Positions 1 through 8,027 of a stretch of DNA of 64,000 bases are shown one piece after another; the first letter of the stretch is position 1; each line of letters begins with the position of its first letter. The notes beneath the pieces were generated by a model. That model did not search any database. It saw nothing but the letters and a program-made list of their open reading frames with translations, and was not told the DNA's origin. This stretch comes from Fretibacter sp964410285 (GTDB lineage: Bacteria > Pseudomonadota > Alphaproteobacteria > Caulobacterales > Maricaulaceae), in contig CAYPFR010000007.1 in assembly GCA_964410285.1 (NCBI GenBank), positions 1 to 64,000 of the forward strand, read 5' to 3'. Both the position numbers and the translations under genes were made by a program.

Positions 1-306
1 GGAAGTTCGAAGTTTGCGGGACGTTTAGAAGTTGCGCTTTGGGTGCGATGAAGGCTGGGCGCGGGTGGAAGGCGCGCAAGGCAAGATAAAAGGGGGTGGT
101 GTCACCCCCATGCTAAAGCATTGTCTGCACATCGGTTTTGGTAACTCCACTCCCAAAGGGCTGGGTGTCACCGTTTTTGTGTTATTCCCAGCTATGCTTA
201 GGAAAAGTGGGGGTGTCACCTTGTATGAGGCCCACGCATTATCTCTAGGCGTCACGGATTACACGGGGTGAAAACGCCTAGAAAATGTTGAAATTTCAGC
301 TGATTT
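1..306. other. Non-coding edge with GGTGTCACC repeats
   Basis: No convincing gene is seen here; the overlapping short frames on both strands lack family features. The stretch holds three copies of GGTGTCACC (98-106, 164-172, 212-220) and a degenerate fourth (248-256). The first copy sits in a 7-bp hairpin, GGGGGTG (92-98) with CACCCCC (103-109). Spacing is irregular (66 and 48 bases). The repeats may be binding sites or island-edge debris; their role is unknown. Confidence 0.4.
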
Positions 307-1170
307 TTAAGCTTGGTTTACCTTGGCACATAAGGGTTCAAGATGCGCCCAAATATCGTCGCAAATTTCTTCAAGCGTCATGCCCGCAACATCCGTTTCA
401 GCTGAATAAGCCGCCCATTGAGTTTGCCGAATGGTGTCTTGTGTGAACGTGTTTGAAAAGCCCGTCGGTCGCTCGCTGGGTATGTCGGTTTCGCGCCTCA
501 TGAATGTGGATTTTATTGCCTTCGACAATGCGTCTTGTGAAATCTCTACAGCGCGCGGAATGGCGTAGAGGTCGTAGAAATCTTTCATGCGGCTATTGAC
601 GATACCAAGGGCGATGACCGCTTGGAACTTTTCGGCGATGACGGTTTCGGGTGAATATGCCCGCACGGTTGCGGATGGCATGTCGAGAAGTGAACCATAG
701 TCAATTTCATAATCGGGGGCGGTGATGGCGTCGCCAAAGCCGAGATCAATCACAATCGGGATTTGGGTGGTCTTGAGATAAGCCGTCGTCTTGAGGCGCA
801 TCCCGCCATAGACTTGATCGTCGCGAATAGGCGCGGCGGTGAGCGCATCTAAGTCGAAGACCAAACCATCGTCTGCCTCTTGTCCCAAAATTTCAGTGAA
901 ATCATCTTGCAGCCGCTCTTCATCATCGTGACCAAAGGCGAGGAAGTCGATATCCTGCGTGAAGCGTCCCGGGTCAATCGTCCAGAGCGTCACAAGCATG
1001 CCGCCCTTGAGAATATATCGTTCGCGGTGTTTTGAGACCGACAGGCGGTAGAGGAGCCGTTCGAGTCCATACGAGACAAGCACCCTCTGGAAATCCTGCT
1101 CTTGCTCTCGAGAGAGGTTCAGAAGGCGCGCCCGAACCGACGCGGCGATGTCTTTCGGCGGCTTAGCCAT
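307..1170 (-). CDS. abiEii: AbiEii-type nucleotidyltransferase toxin
   Basis: This is the toxin half of a type IV (AbiE) toxin-antitoxin system, a family that blocks growth or phage propagation through nucleotidyltransferase activity. The 287-residue protein shows the family's first motif LKGGMLV (residues 54-60) followed by RFTQDIDFLA, whose D73 and D75 would bind metal and nucleotide, and later VIDLGFGD. Length is normal for AbiEii. The gene overlaps the antitoxin gene upstream by 8 bases, so the two are translationally coupled. Known in the family: DNA polymerase-beta-like fold and GTP preference in AbiEii. Which RNA or protein it modifies here cannot be read from sequence. Confidence 0.9.
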   Translation of the reverse strand: MAKPPKDIAASVRARLLNLSREQEQDFQRVLVSYGLERLLYRLSVSKHRERYILKGGMLVTLWTIDPGRFTQDIDFLAFGHDDEERLQDDFTEILGQEADDGLVFDLDALTAAPIRDDQVYGGMRLKTTAYLKTTQIPIVIDLGFGDAITAPDYEIDYGSLLDMPSATVRAYSPETVIAEKFQAVIALGIVNSRMKDFYDLYAIPRAVEISQDALSKAIKSTFMRRETDIPSERPTGFSNTFTQDTIRQTQWAAYSAETDVAGMTLEEICDDIWAHLEPLCAKVNQA

Positions 1171-1798
1171 TAGCGGTCAGAGCCTCCAGATATGGAGCCA
1201 TTTTTTTCCAAGCCGAATAGGCCTTTGCCGCTTCGGCAATTTTGGCAGGCGTAGACTTCTTCTCAGCCAGCGTCGTCTTGAGAGCTTCGATAGCGACTGA
1301 ACGGTCAACCAGTTTTGGATTGCGAAACGCGTCGGCCAGCGTTTTTTCCAGCGTATAAATCGGCACGTCTACATTCGAAATAGAATGGCGGCTCACAGCG
1401 CCAGAATAATAAGGCTCTCGAAACCGCACGGCGCGAATTTTTGGGAAGTCAGATTTAGGCTTCCATGCCTTGTTTTCAATCGCCAGCCAAATTTGAGTCG
1501 GCAGTTGGTCTGTTACGCCGTAAAAGGACAGCGCCGAGACAAGGCAAATCACACCGTCTGGATAACGCTTTGCGATTTCAGCAAGTTGAAAGCTGGCGTC
1601 CATGTTTGCATCAGCTGTTGTGTATATACCGCGCGATAGGCGTATAAGAATACCCTCGGCAGTCGCGCGCGAGATGGCCGTGCCTGAAACCCCAAATTCG
1701 CGCAGGTCTTTAGCTCGCGCAATGTCGCGATTTTTCATGAACCTCTCGATTTGTTCGAATTCTGTAAAGTCTTCCATGTTTTTCAAAACCTCGGTCAA
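1163..1798 (-). CDS. abiEi: AbiEi-type antitoxin and autorepressor
   Basis: This 211-residue protein is the cognate antitoxin. The N-terminal third (about residues 14-60) is a winged-helix region typical of AbiEi antitoxins, with the characteristic LIRLSRGIYTT segment; the C-terminal part begins with the family pattern CLVSALSFYGVTDQLP. AbiEi proteins work without binding the toxin and repress their own operon by binding inverted repeats upstream. A perfect inverted repeat lies 15 bases upstream of the start (1814-1829), which fits that model. A second start, at about residue 8 (MEDFTEF), is possible. The gene comes first, then the toxin, in the usual AbiE order. Confidence 0.9.
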   Translation of the reverse strand: MTEVLKNMEDFTEFEQIERFMKNRDIARAKDLREFGVSGTAISRATAEGILIRLSRGIYTTADANMDASFQLAEIAKRYPDGVICLVSALSFYGVTDQLPTQIWLAIENKAWKPKSDFPKIRAVRFREPYYSGAVSRHSISNVDVPIYTLEKTLADAFRNPKLVDRSVAIEALKTTLAEKKSTPAKIAEAAKAYSAWKKMAPYLEALTANG

Positions 1799-1813
1799 AG
1801 ATGATTATTGACC

Positions 1814-1829
1814 AATGTTTTGTAACATT
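1814..1829. promoter_or_regulatory. Inverted repeat, likely AbiEi operator
   Basis: AATGTT (1814-1819) and AACATT (1824-1829) form a perfect 6-bp inverted repeat around TTGT, just upstream of the antitoxin start at 1798. AbiEi proteins are known autorepressors that bind such repeats; assignment to this protein is inference from position. Confidence 0.55.
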
Positions 1830-1962
1830 AAGGGGTTAAGAAAAGCAAGGCGGCAGGTGATGAGTATTTGGTCTTCCTGAGGAGGAGTAGACACTTTGTT
1901 TTAAGTTGCACATCTAATGAGCGTAACCTTGCAAAGTGTTAATAATTTCCTACCTTAGCGAC

Positions 1963-3615
1963 ATGATAATAAATATCCCATTGGTAGAACCAGATAACTT
2001 TCAACATGTTGATGCGGATGGCATGCCTGTGATGCCTCCCAGTCTCAACATTGAGGTTAATAATCAAAGCTCTTTGGTCTTCGTGGGGGCGAATGGTGCC
2101 GGCAAAACTAGGCTTGGGGTTCACATTGAGCAACAAATACGAAATTCAAATACGCCAGTTCAAAGATTAGCTGCGCAGAGGTCTATTGTGTTCAAAGATG
2201 ATCTGAGTTTGGTGAAATCTGAAGCGGCATTGAACACGCTTAGATTTGGAGGTCCTAAAGCCACAAAACAACATACTGATCATAACAGATGGGGACAAAA
2301 ACCAGCGACAAAACCTCTCGCAGACTTTGATGGCTTGCTTCAAGCTCTATACGCTGAGCAATCTGAGGCCACTGTAAAGGAAAACCAAGAACGTAAGACA
2401 AATCCAAGTTTAGAGCGAGCCGTCCCAAAATTAGAAGAATTAACGGAAATTTGGCAAAATTTACTGCCCACGAGAGAATTGAAAATAGGGCATGCGGACG
2501 TAAAGGTGGTAGCGTTGGGTGAAGCTAATCCAACCGTATATACAGCCTCAGAGTTATCGGATGGAGAAAGAGTAATTTTCTATTTGATCGGACAAGTTTT
2601 ACTCGCTGAAGAGAACTCGATTCTAATAATAGACGAACCAGAATTACATATTCACAAGTCTATACTGGGGCCTTTATGGGATGAAATTGAAAAAAGTCGC
2701 CCCAATGTTGGCTTTGTCTACATTACGCACGACCTGGACTTTGCCTCATCTCGCAGTAGCGCAAAGATATATGCGGTTGAAGAGTTTGAGTTTGCTAACT
2801 CACGTTGGAAAATTACAGAGGCAGAGAATATTGAAAACTTACCTCAACCTACAATTTTAAAAATCTTAGGCAGCAGAAAAGATATATTGTTTGTTGAAGG
2901 AGAGAATGGAAAAGACTCTCAATTATTCAGATTATTGTATCCAACAAAAACCATCGTAGAGCGGGGCGCTTGTGACCGTGTCATTAGTACCGTTAAAGCG
3001 TTTCAAACTTGCCCAAGTCTCCATGATAAGGAATGCAAAGGCATTATAGATCGCGACGGGCGAACGAATGAAGAGTGCGCCGCACTAGCCAATGATGACA
3101 TCATTATTTTACCTGTTAGTGAAATTGAGAACCTGCTGCTATTGCCAGAGATTTGGGAACAAGTATTGCTCAGTCGAGACTACGTTGGTGCAGAGTTGGC
3201 TGAAAAAATTACCGCAACGGAAGATTTGATTATCGCCACAGCGACAGATGACATCGACAGATTTGCCGTGAGAATTACAAAGCGAAAACTTGATAGAATT
3301 ATTAAAAGAACGGGATTGAGTACCCGAAATGATGTTGATGCTTTAGATGCCGAGTGGCAGCAAGTGGTTGCAACTATTGACATTCAATCCATAGCTGAGG
3401 AGTCAAAGGCTGAACTTCATAACCATATAACTAATCGTAATATAGATGGAGTGTTGGAGCTATATGACAATAAAGGCATGCTCATACAGTGTGTACGTGG
3501 TGTTTTTAGCCAGCCATATCAGCCGTTTTTTGAAGAACTACTGCGCAAAATCAACTCTGAATCGGGTGAACCAATATTAACTGCCATTCGAGCTGCTCTA
3601 CCAGAAAATATTTAG
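1963..3615 (+). CDS. AAA ATPase fused to DUF4435/TOPRIM-like domain (PARIS-like defence protein)
   Basis: This 550-residue protein joins an ABC/AAA15-type ATPase to a DUF4435-like domain. Counting from ATG 1963: Walker A GANGAGKT at 42-49, signature LSDGE at 198-202, Walker B ILIIDEPELH at 220-229 and switch His256 in YITHDLD. The C-terminal part begins ILFVEGENGKDSQ (E302) and continues to IIDRDGR (D353, D355), the acidic arrangement of TOPRIM/DUF4435 nucleases. In PARIS phage defence, an AriA ATPase of this class holds an AriB DUF4435 nuclease, and single-gene fusions are known. A GTG at 1936 would add nine residues; I prefer ATG because family members begin near the first beta-strand. The gene is clearly richer in A+T than the neighbouring metabolic genes, pointing to transfer. 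Alternative: another AAA15-TOPRIM (OLD-like) defence family. Confidence 0.75.
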   Translation: MIINIPLVEPDNFQHVDADGMPVMPPSLNIEVNNQSSLVFVGANGAGKTRLGVHIEQQIRNSNTPVQRLAAQRSIVFKDDLSLVKSEAALNTLRFGGPKATKQHTDHNRWGQKPATKPLADFDGLLQALYAEQSEATVKENQERKTNPSLERAVPKLEELTEIWQNLLPTRELKIGHADVKVVALGEANPTVYTASELSDGERVIFYLIGQVLLAEENSILIIDEPELHIHKSILGPLWDEIEKSRPNVGFVYITHDLDFASSRSSAKIYAVEEFEFANSRWKITEAENIENLPQPTILKILGSRKDILFVEGENGKDSQLFRLLYPTKTIVERGACDRVISTVKAFQTCPSLHDKECKGIIDRDGRTNEECAALANDDIIILPVSEIENLLLLPEIWEQVLLSRDYVGAELAEKITATEDLIIATATDDIDRFAVRITKRKLDRIIKRTGLSTRNDVDALDAEWQQVVATIDIQSIAEESKAELHNHITNRNIDGVLELYDNKGMLIQCVRGVFSQPYQPFFEELLRKINSESGEPILTAIRAALPENI

Positions 3616-3651
3616 GCGCCCTAATATCTCCTTTGGGGATACGAGCGCCTA
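3613..3651. terminator. Nested hairpin after the defence ATPase gene
   Basis: TAGGCGC (3613-3619, including the stop codon) pairs with GCGCCTA (3645-3651), and an inner TATCTCC/GGGATA hairpin closes on TTTG. It lies immediately at the end of the coding region, as a terminator would. The following AAATTTC is a weak T-tract, so this is moderately supported. Confidence 0.45.
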
Positions 3652-3865
3652 AAATTTCACCGCCTATCCACTGCTACACATTCCATACCCTGCTTGCATA
3701 ACAAATGACTTGCGTGATGACCTAAGTCATTGTATTCATTGAAAATAATGAAGAGATTTCAGTCTTCTCGGCCGCACCAATATAGACGCCCTCTCAGAAT
3801 TCTAAAACAATTTACGACTCATTTTGAGGGACGGATTTCCGTCCCCCTACTATTATATTCGATAA
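3652..3865. repeat. Gene-free spacer with two perfect inverted repeats
   Basis: No gene is seen. Two inverted repeats stand out: AATGACTT (3704-3711) with AAGTCATT (3724-3731), and GGGACGGA (3828-3835) with TCCGTCCC (3838-3845). The second is a near-uninterrupted 18-base palindrome 20 bases beyond the end of the leftward ORF at 3866, where a terminator or recombination site could sit, but it has no T-tract on either strand. Confidence 0.4.
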
Positions 3866-4147
3866 TTAGTATTGAATTGAATAACCTGATGCGATTTCCC
3901 CATTAGAGCACTTCTGGCTAAGTCTGATTTCTCCACCGGATTTAATAGCTTCCAGAGCCCCAATAATTATAGGGAAAAGTTGTCCCAATTTTGAACGCAC
4001 AGGAATTTCATAAACAATAGGTTTATCCAGGCATAAATAGATGTGTTTATCAATCGTCTTGGTTTTAAATATATGTCGGTCATGCTTTTCTGAAACCTTA
4101 AAGGCTCTCTGGAGGTAATTCGAATTCCACTCTTTGGAGACCAGCAA
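3866..4147 (-). CDS. Small hypothetical protein at the island edge
   Basis: This 93-residue frame is not recognised. It is Lys/Ile/Tyr-rich and as A+T-rich as the defence ATPase gene, unlike the MaoC gene beyond it. It has no signal peptide, membrane segment or cysteine motif; its one cysteine pair is C54 and C80. The start at 4147 lacks a clear ribosome-binding site. It could be a real accessory gene, the decayed C-terminal part of a larger island gene, or chance. The 131 bases between it and MaoC (4148-4278) hold nothing I recognise and may be the island junction. Confidence 0.35.
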   Translation of the reverse strand: MLVSKEWNSNYLQRAFKVSEKHDRHIFKTKTIDKHIYLCLDKPIVYEIPVRSKLGQLFPIIIGALEAIKSGGEIRLSQKCSNGEIASGYSIQY

Positions 4148-4278
4148 GTCCTAATTCCACGGTTGCTTGTGATTTGAACCGCAAACTATTTGATGTCGCA
4201 AAAGATTCCCGCCCGTTATTAGACCGATGATCTAAGGTGTTAGGGACTTTCACCCCCGCACACGTCCCAAGGTCCGGC

Positions 4279-4761
4279 CTAAGCGGTTGTTGACCTCGAT
4301 TTATGCTGCAATGCGGTGCGCTGGAGGCTTGCAACTAATTCATCATGTTGATTATAGGCACGGTGCTCAAAAGTCACGAGGCCCTGATTTAGGCGAGATT
4401 TGGAGTCGCGCAGCGCAATGATTTCCGTTTCCACGCGGATGGTATCACCCGCAAAGAGAGGCTTTGGGAAGCGCACTTTATCTGTCCCCAAATTCGCCAC
4501 AGCGGTGCCAAGCGTCGTGTCGCCCACGGAAATACCAACAACAAGGCCGAGGGTAAAATAGCTGTTGATCAGAGGTTTTTTGAACTCCGTTTCCGTTTTG
4601 CAATATTCCGCGTCAAGGTGCAACTGCGCCGGATTATGGGTCATGGAGGTAAAAAGGATATTGTCGGTTTCGGTGAGCGTGCGCCGCAAGGCGTGCTGAT
4701 AGACTTGCCCTACCTCTAGTTCATCAAACCACTTTCCACGGGCGACTGGCATATTTGGCAT
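4279..4761 (-). CDS. MaoC-family (R)-specific enoyl-CoA hydratase
   Basis: This 160-residue single-hotdog protein belongs to the MaoC dehydratase family, which adds water to enoyl-CoA thioesters. The hydratase pattern is visible as ETDNILFTSM followed by THNPAQLHLD, giving the usual Asp (D33) and His (H48) pair, and the later KVRFPKPLFAGDTI strand is typical. Its start codon overlaps the stop of the isovaleryl-CoA dehydrogenase gene (TAATG), so it is the second gene of a two-gene operon. Such MaoC proteins often accompany acyl-CoA dehydrogenases of branched-chain breakdown; the exact substrate is not determinable. The last few residues (SRSTTA) border the suspected island junction and may have been altered by it. 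Confidence 0.85.
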   Translation of the reverse strand: MPNMPVARGKWFDELEVGQVYQHALRRTLTETDNILFTSMTHNPAQLHLDAEYCKTETEFKKPLINSYFTLGLVVGISVGDTTLGTAVANLGTDKVRFPKPLFAGDTIRVETEIIALRDSKSRLNQGLVTFEHRAYNQHDELVASLQRTALQHKSRSTTA

Positions 4762-5930
4762 TAGGCGGTCTCCCCGAAAAGCTCGCGCCCGATCAGCCAG
4801 CGGCGAATTTCGCTCGTGCCCGCGCCGATTTCCATTAATTTGGCATCGCGCAAAAGCCTGCCTGTTGGATACGCATTGATATAGCCATTTCCGCCCAGAA
4901 TTTGAATGCCTTCCAGCGCGACTTGGGTGGCTTTCTCTGCGGCATAAAGAATACAGCCAGCCGCGTCCTTGCGCGTGGTTTCTCCGCGGTCACAGGCCGC
5001 CGCGACGGCATAGCTATATGCGCGGGCCGTTGAGAGCGTGACATACATATCCGCAAGTTTGCCCTGCATAAGCTGAAATTCTCCGATAGATTTACCAAAT
5101 TGCTTGCGCTCATGGACATATGGCAGAGCGACATCCATCACCGCTTGCATGATGCCAAGGGAGACCCCCGAGAGAACCACGCGCTCATAATCAAGGCCGC
5201 TCATGAGGATTTCCGCGCCCTGACCGACCTTGCCGATCACGTTTTCATCAGAAACAAAACAATCCTCAAAGACAAGCTCACACGTATCAGAACCGCGCAT
5301 GCCGAGCTTGTCGAGTTTTTGCGCGGTTGAGAAACCTTCCATATCCGGCGTGATTAGAAAAGCTGAGATGCCTTTCGAACCACCATTAGGATTGGTCTTG
5401 GCATAGACAATTAGGACGTCGGCTGTGGGCGCATTAGTGATCCACATCTTATTGCCGTTCAGCAAATAGCCGCCTTGGGCCGATTCAGCCTTCAGACGCA
5501 TAGAGACCACATCTGATCCAGCGCTGGGCTCACTCATGGCAAGAGACCCAAGATGCTCGCCTGACAGGAGTTTGGGTAGATATTTGGTCTTCTGCTCAGC
5601 ATTCCCCCAACGATGAAGCTGATTGATACACAGATTTGAATGCGCGCCATATGACAGGCCGATTGACGCCGAGGCGCGGCTAATCTCTTCAACAGCTATC
5701 GTATGGGCGAGATAGCCCATGTCGATTCCGCCATAGACCTCTGAGACCGTGACGCCGTGCAATCCGAGCGCCCCCATCTCGGGCCAAAGCTGCCTTGGAA
5801 ATTTATTTGTGCTGTCGATCTCTGCGGCAATGGGCGCGATATTTTCTTTCGCATATTTATGCACGCTCTCGCGCATCATTAGCATATCTTCGGAAAGGCC
5901 AAATTGCAGCGTAGGATAAGATGTGGTCAC
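4761..5930 (-). CDS. ivd: Isovaleryl-CoA dehydrogenase
   Basis: This FAD enzyme oxidises isovaleryl-CoA to 3-methylcrotonyl-CoA in leucine catabolism, passing electrons to ETF. Its 389 residues match the family length. The stretch SIGLSYGAHSNLCINQL (about 89-105) is a strong isovaleryl-CoA dehydrogenase signature. The catalytic glutamate sits at E249 in SGLDYERVVL, the position peculiar to isovaleryl-CoA dehydrogenase, while the site used by most acyl-CoA dehydrogenases reads LMEIGAGTSEI with Ala. The FAD/acyl-CoA motif AMSEPSAGSD is at 131-140. It is the first gene of a leftward pair with MaoC, and divergent from a TetR gene across a palindrome. The next enzymes of the pathway lie at 58110-62557. 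Confidence 0.93.
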   Translation of the reverse strand: MTTSYPTLQFGLSEDMLMMRESVHKYAKENIAPIAAEIDSTNKFPRQLWPEMGALGLHGVTVSEVYGGIDMGYLAHTIAVEEISRASASIGLSYGAHSNLCINQLHRWGNAEQKTKYLPKLLSGEHLGSLAMSEPSAGSDVVSMRLKAESAQGGYLLNGNKMWITNAPTADVLIVYAKTNPNGGSKGISAFLITPDMEGFSTAQKLDKLGMRGSDTCELVFEDCFVSDENVIGKVGQGAEILMSGLDYERVVLSGVSLGIMQAVMDVALPYVHERKQFGKSIGEFQLMQGKLADMYVTLSTARAYSYAVAAACDRGETTRKDAAGCILYAAEKATQVALEGIQILGGNGYINAYPTGRLLRDAKLMEIGAGTSEIRRWLIGRELFGETA

Positions 5931-6001
5931 AGTTATGCCTATGTAGGGTTAATGGAAGACTTTATCATCTTGACTTTCAATATTTCTCCTTTAAATAAAA
6001 A

Positions 6002-6023
6002 AATTTGAACACAGAGTCAAATT
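6002..6023. promoter_or_regulatory. Perfect palindrome in the ivd/tetR divergent promoter
   Basis: AATTTGA (6002-6008) and TCAAATT (6017-6023) form perfect 7-bp arms around eight bases. The site lies between the divergent dehydrogenase (start 5930) and TetR-family (start 6047) genes, where a TetR dimer would be expected to bind and control both directions. Binding is inferred from position and symmetry. Confidence 0.6.
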
Positions 6024-6046
6024 ATATTATTTAGGTCACCACCCAT

Positions 6047-6652
6047 ATGCCCAATGCTGCATCCGTTAAGACACCCTTTGATAGAGATGTTCAATTTGCG
6101 GCTAAGAAGAGAGCCGTTATTCTCAGTGCCGCCAGTGCCTTTCGGCGGCGCGGCTATCACAACACATCCATGGCGGACATTGGGAACGCTCTGGGACTCA
6201 CGAAAGCGGCTCTGTACTATTATGTCCGTAATAAAGAAGAAATCCTGTATGAGTCCCATTTGATGGCATATGACTCTATGGATGAGATTTTGGCAGCGGA
6301 CCAGCCGGGCGCACACACAGCGCTTGATCGTCTCGAAATGATCTTTCGCCAATTTGTTACCTTGTTAACGCAATCGGGCGTCTCTCTTCTGACCGATGTC
6401 GATAGCCTAAGCGGTATGTGGCAATCGGAAATATTGGAGCGGCGAAATAAAATTGAGAAAGGCGTGATTAAGCTTGTCGAACACGGCCAAGAAGATGGCT
6501 CTATTCGCTCTGGCGATGCCCGTCTGCATATCTTTTTTTTCATGGGAGCCCTAAACTGGTTGAACGCCTGGTTTGAAAGCGACGGGCGCCTTGAGGGCCA
6601 AGACATCGCCGATCATTTTGCGCTTCAATTACGCCACGGCATCTCAACGTAA
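6047..6652 (+). CDS. TetR/AcrR-family regulator
   Basis: This 201-residue protein has the N-terminal TetR helix-turn-helix (about residues 20-68), including FRRRGYHNTSMADIGNALG and LTKAALYYYVRNKEEIL. The C-terminal ligand domain is not recognisable as a specific subfamily. It lies 12 bases upstream of the CoA-transferase genes on the same strand, and divergent from ivd, so it probably regulates both acyl-CoA gene sets, with an acyl-CoA or related compound as inducer. The palindrome at 6002-6023 is its likely operator. No strong ribosome-binding site is visible; the alternative ATG at 6053 would remove two residues. Confidence 0.88.
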   Translation: MPNAASVKTPFDRDVQFAAKKRAVILSAASAFRRRGYHNTSMADIGNALGLTKAALYYYVRNKEEILYESHLMAYDSMDEILAADQPGAHTALDRLEMIFRQFVTLLTQSGVSLLTDVDSLSGMWQSEILERRNKIEKGVIKLVEHGQEDGSIRSGDARLHIFFFMGALNWLNAWFESDGRLEGQDIADHFALQLRHGIST

Positions 6653-6664
6653 TCCGGATTTATA

Positions 6665-7369
6665 ATGAGCAACAAAATATACGCAGCGGCTGATCAAGCT
6701 TTGGCAGGCTTATGTCACTCAGGCATGACCGTTATGAGCGGCGGGTTTGGTCTTTGCGGGATTCCCGAAAATCTTATCGCCGCCTTACGCGATAGCGGCG
6801 CAAAGGAGTTGACTGTGATTTCCAACAATGCCGGCGTGGATGGCTTTGGCCTTGGGCAGCTGCTAGAAACACGGCAAATCAAAAAAATGATCAGCTCATA
6901 TGTGGGCGAGAATAAAGAATTTGAACGTCAATATCTGGGCGGTGAGTTAGAACTTGAATTTAATCCGCAAGGTACGCTGGCTGAGCGGATACGCGCGGGC
7001 GGCGCAGGCATCGCCGGTTTTTATACCAAAACGGGTGTCGGAACGTTAGTGGCTGAGGGCAAAGAGCACAAAGATTTCGCCGGAGAAACCTATATTCTGG
7101 AGACAGGGCTGAAAGCGGATCTGTCAATTATCAAGGCGTGGAAAGGCGATGCAGAAGGGAATTTGATCTTCAAAGCCACAGCCCGCAATTTCTCGCCAAT
7201 GATGGCAATGGGCGGAAAAGTTACCGTTGCAGAAGTGGATGAGTTGGTCCCTGTCGGCTCGCTTGACCCGAACTTTATCCATACGCCCGGCGTATTCGTG
7301 CAGCGCATTGTGCAGGCAAATTGCGAGAAACGCATTGAACAACTGACGACGCGGGAGCGTTCATCATGA
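6665..7369 (+). CDS. scoA: 3-oxoacid CoA-transferase subunit A
   Basis: This is the A subunit (234 residues) of a succinyl-CoA:3-oxoacid CoA-transferase, which moves CoA from succinyl-CoA to acetoacetate or a related oxoacid. The CoA-binding motif MSGGFGLCGIPENLI is near residue 25, and the SNNAGVDGFGLG and AGIAGFYTKTGVGT stretches are characteristic. It overlaps the B-subunit gene by four bases (ATGA), giving the coupled expression a heteromeric enzyme needs. With the thiolase that follows, it lets acetoacetate from leucine breakdown be converted to acetyl-CoA. The related alternative, 3-oxoadipate CoA-transferase, is less likely given the neighbours. Confidence 0.92.
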   Translation: MSNKIYAAADQALAGLCHSGMTVMSGGFGLCGIPENLIAALRDSGAKELTVISNNAGVDGFGLGQLLETRQIKKMISSYVGENKEFERQYLGGELELEFNPQGTLAERIRAGGAGIAGFYTKTGVGTLVAEGKEHKDFAGETYILETGLKADLSIIKAWKGDAEGNLIFKATARNFSPMMAMGGKVTVAEVDELVPVGSLDPNFIHTPGVFVQRIVQANCEKRIEQLTTRERSS

Positions 7370-8019
7370 CTCAAAACACATCAGGCTGGACACGAGACGA
7401 AATGGCGGCCCGCGCCGCGAGAGAATTACAAGACGGCTATTATGTCAATCTGGGCATCGGTATTCCAACGCTTGTGGCAAATCACATTCCCAGCGGAGTA
7501 GATGTAACTTTGCAATCGGAAAATGGGATGCTCGGCATGGGGCCCTTTCCTTTCCCGGGCCATGAGGACGCCGATCTGATTAATGCGGGCAAGCAAACGA
7601 TTACGACGCTGCCAAAATCGAGTTTTTTTGATAGCGCAACCAGCTTTGCCATGATCCGCGGCGGGCATATTGATTTGTCGATTTTGGGCGCTATGGAAGT
7701 GGCGGAAAATGGCGATATAGCCAATTGGATGATCCCGGGCAAAATGGTCAAAGGCATGGGCGGGGCCATGGACCTTGTGGCGGGCGTCAAGCGCTGCATC
7801 GCGCTTTTTGATCACACAAATAAGCGCGGCAAGAGCAAGTTTCTAAAACGCTGCACCCTCCCGCTGACAGGCAAGACTTGTATACACATGGTGATCACCG
7901 ACCTTGCCGTGTTTGACCGCCCCTCAGGCCAGCCCCGTTTTCGTCTCACAGAGCTTGCACCCGGCGTTACAATTGACGAAGTTAAATCCAAAACCGAAGC
8001 CGATGTCATCTTTGAATAG
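7366..8019 (+). CDS. scoB: 3-oxoacid CoA-transferase subunit B
   Basis: This is the catalytic B subunit (217 residues). The active-site glutamate that forms the enzyme-CoA thioester is E52 in the motif QSENGMLGMGPFP. Other family landmarks are NLGIGIPTLVANHIP and the GGHIDLSILGAMEV segment. It starts inside the last codons of subunit A and ends eight bases before the thiolase. Together the three genes form a standard ketone-body utilisation unit. Confidence 0.93.
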   Translation: MTQNTSGWTRDEMAARAARELQDGYYVNLGIGIPTLVANHIPSGVDVTLQSENGMLGMGPFPFPGHEDADLINAGKQTITTLPKSSFFDSATSFAMIRGGHIDLSILGAMEVAENGDIANWMIPGKMVKGMGGAMDLVAGVKRCIALFDHTNKRGKSKFLKRCTLPLTGKTCIHMVITDLAVFDRPSGQPRFRLTELAPGVTIDEVKSKTEADVIFE

Positions 8020-8027
8020 GAAATTTT

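Noticed and set aside
4148..4278. Possible tRNA or attachment site at the island edge
   Set aside because: No cloverleaf or repeated sequence could be seen; left as unassigned.
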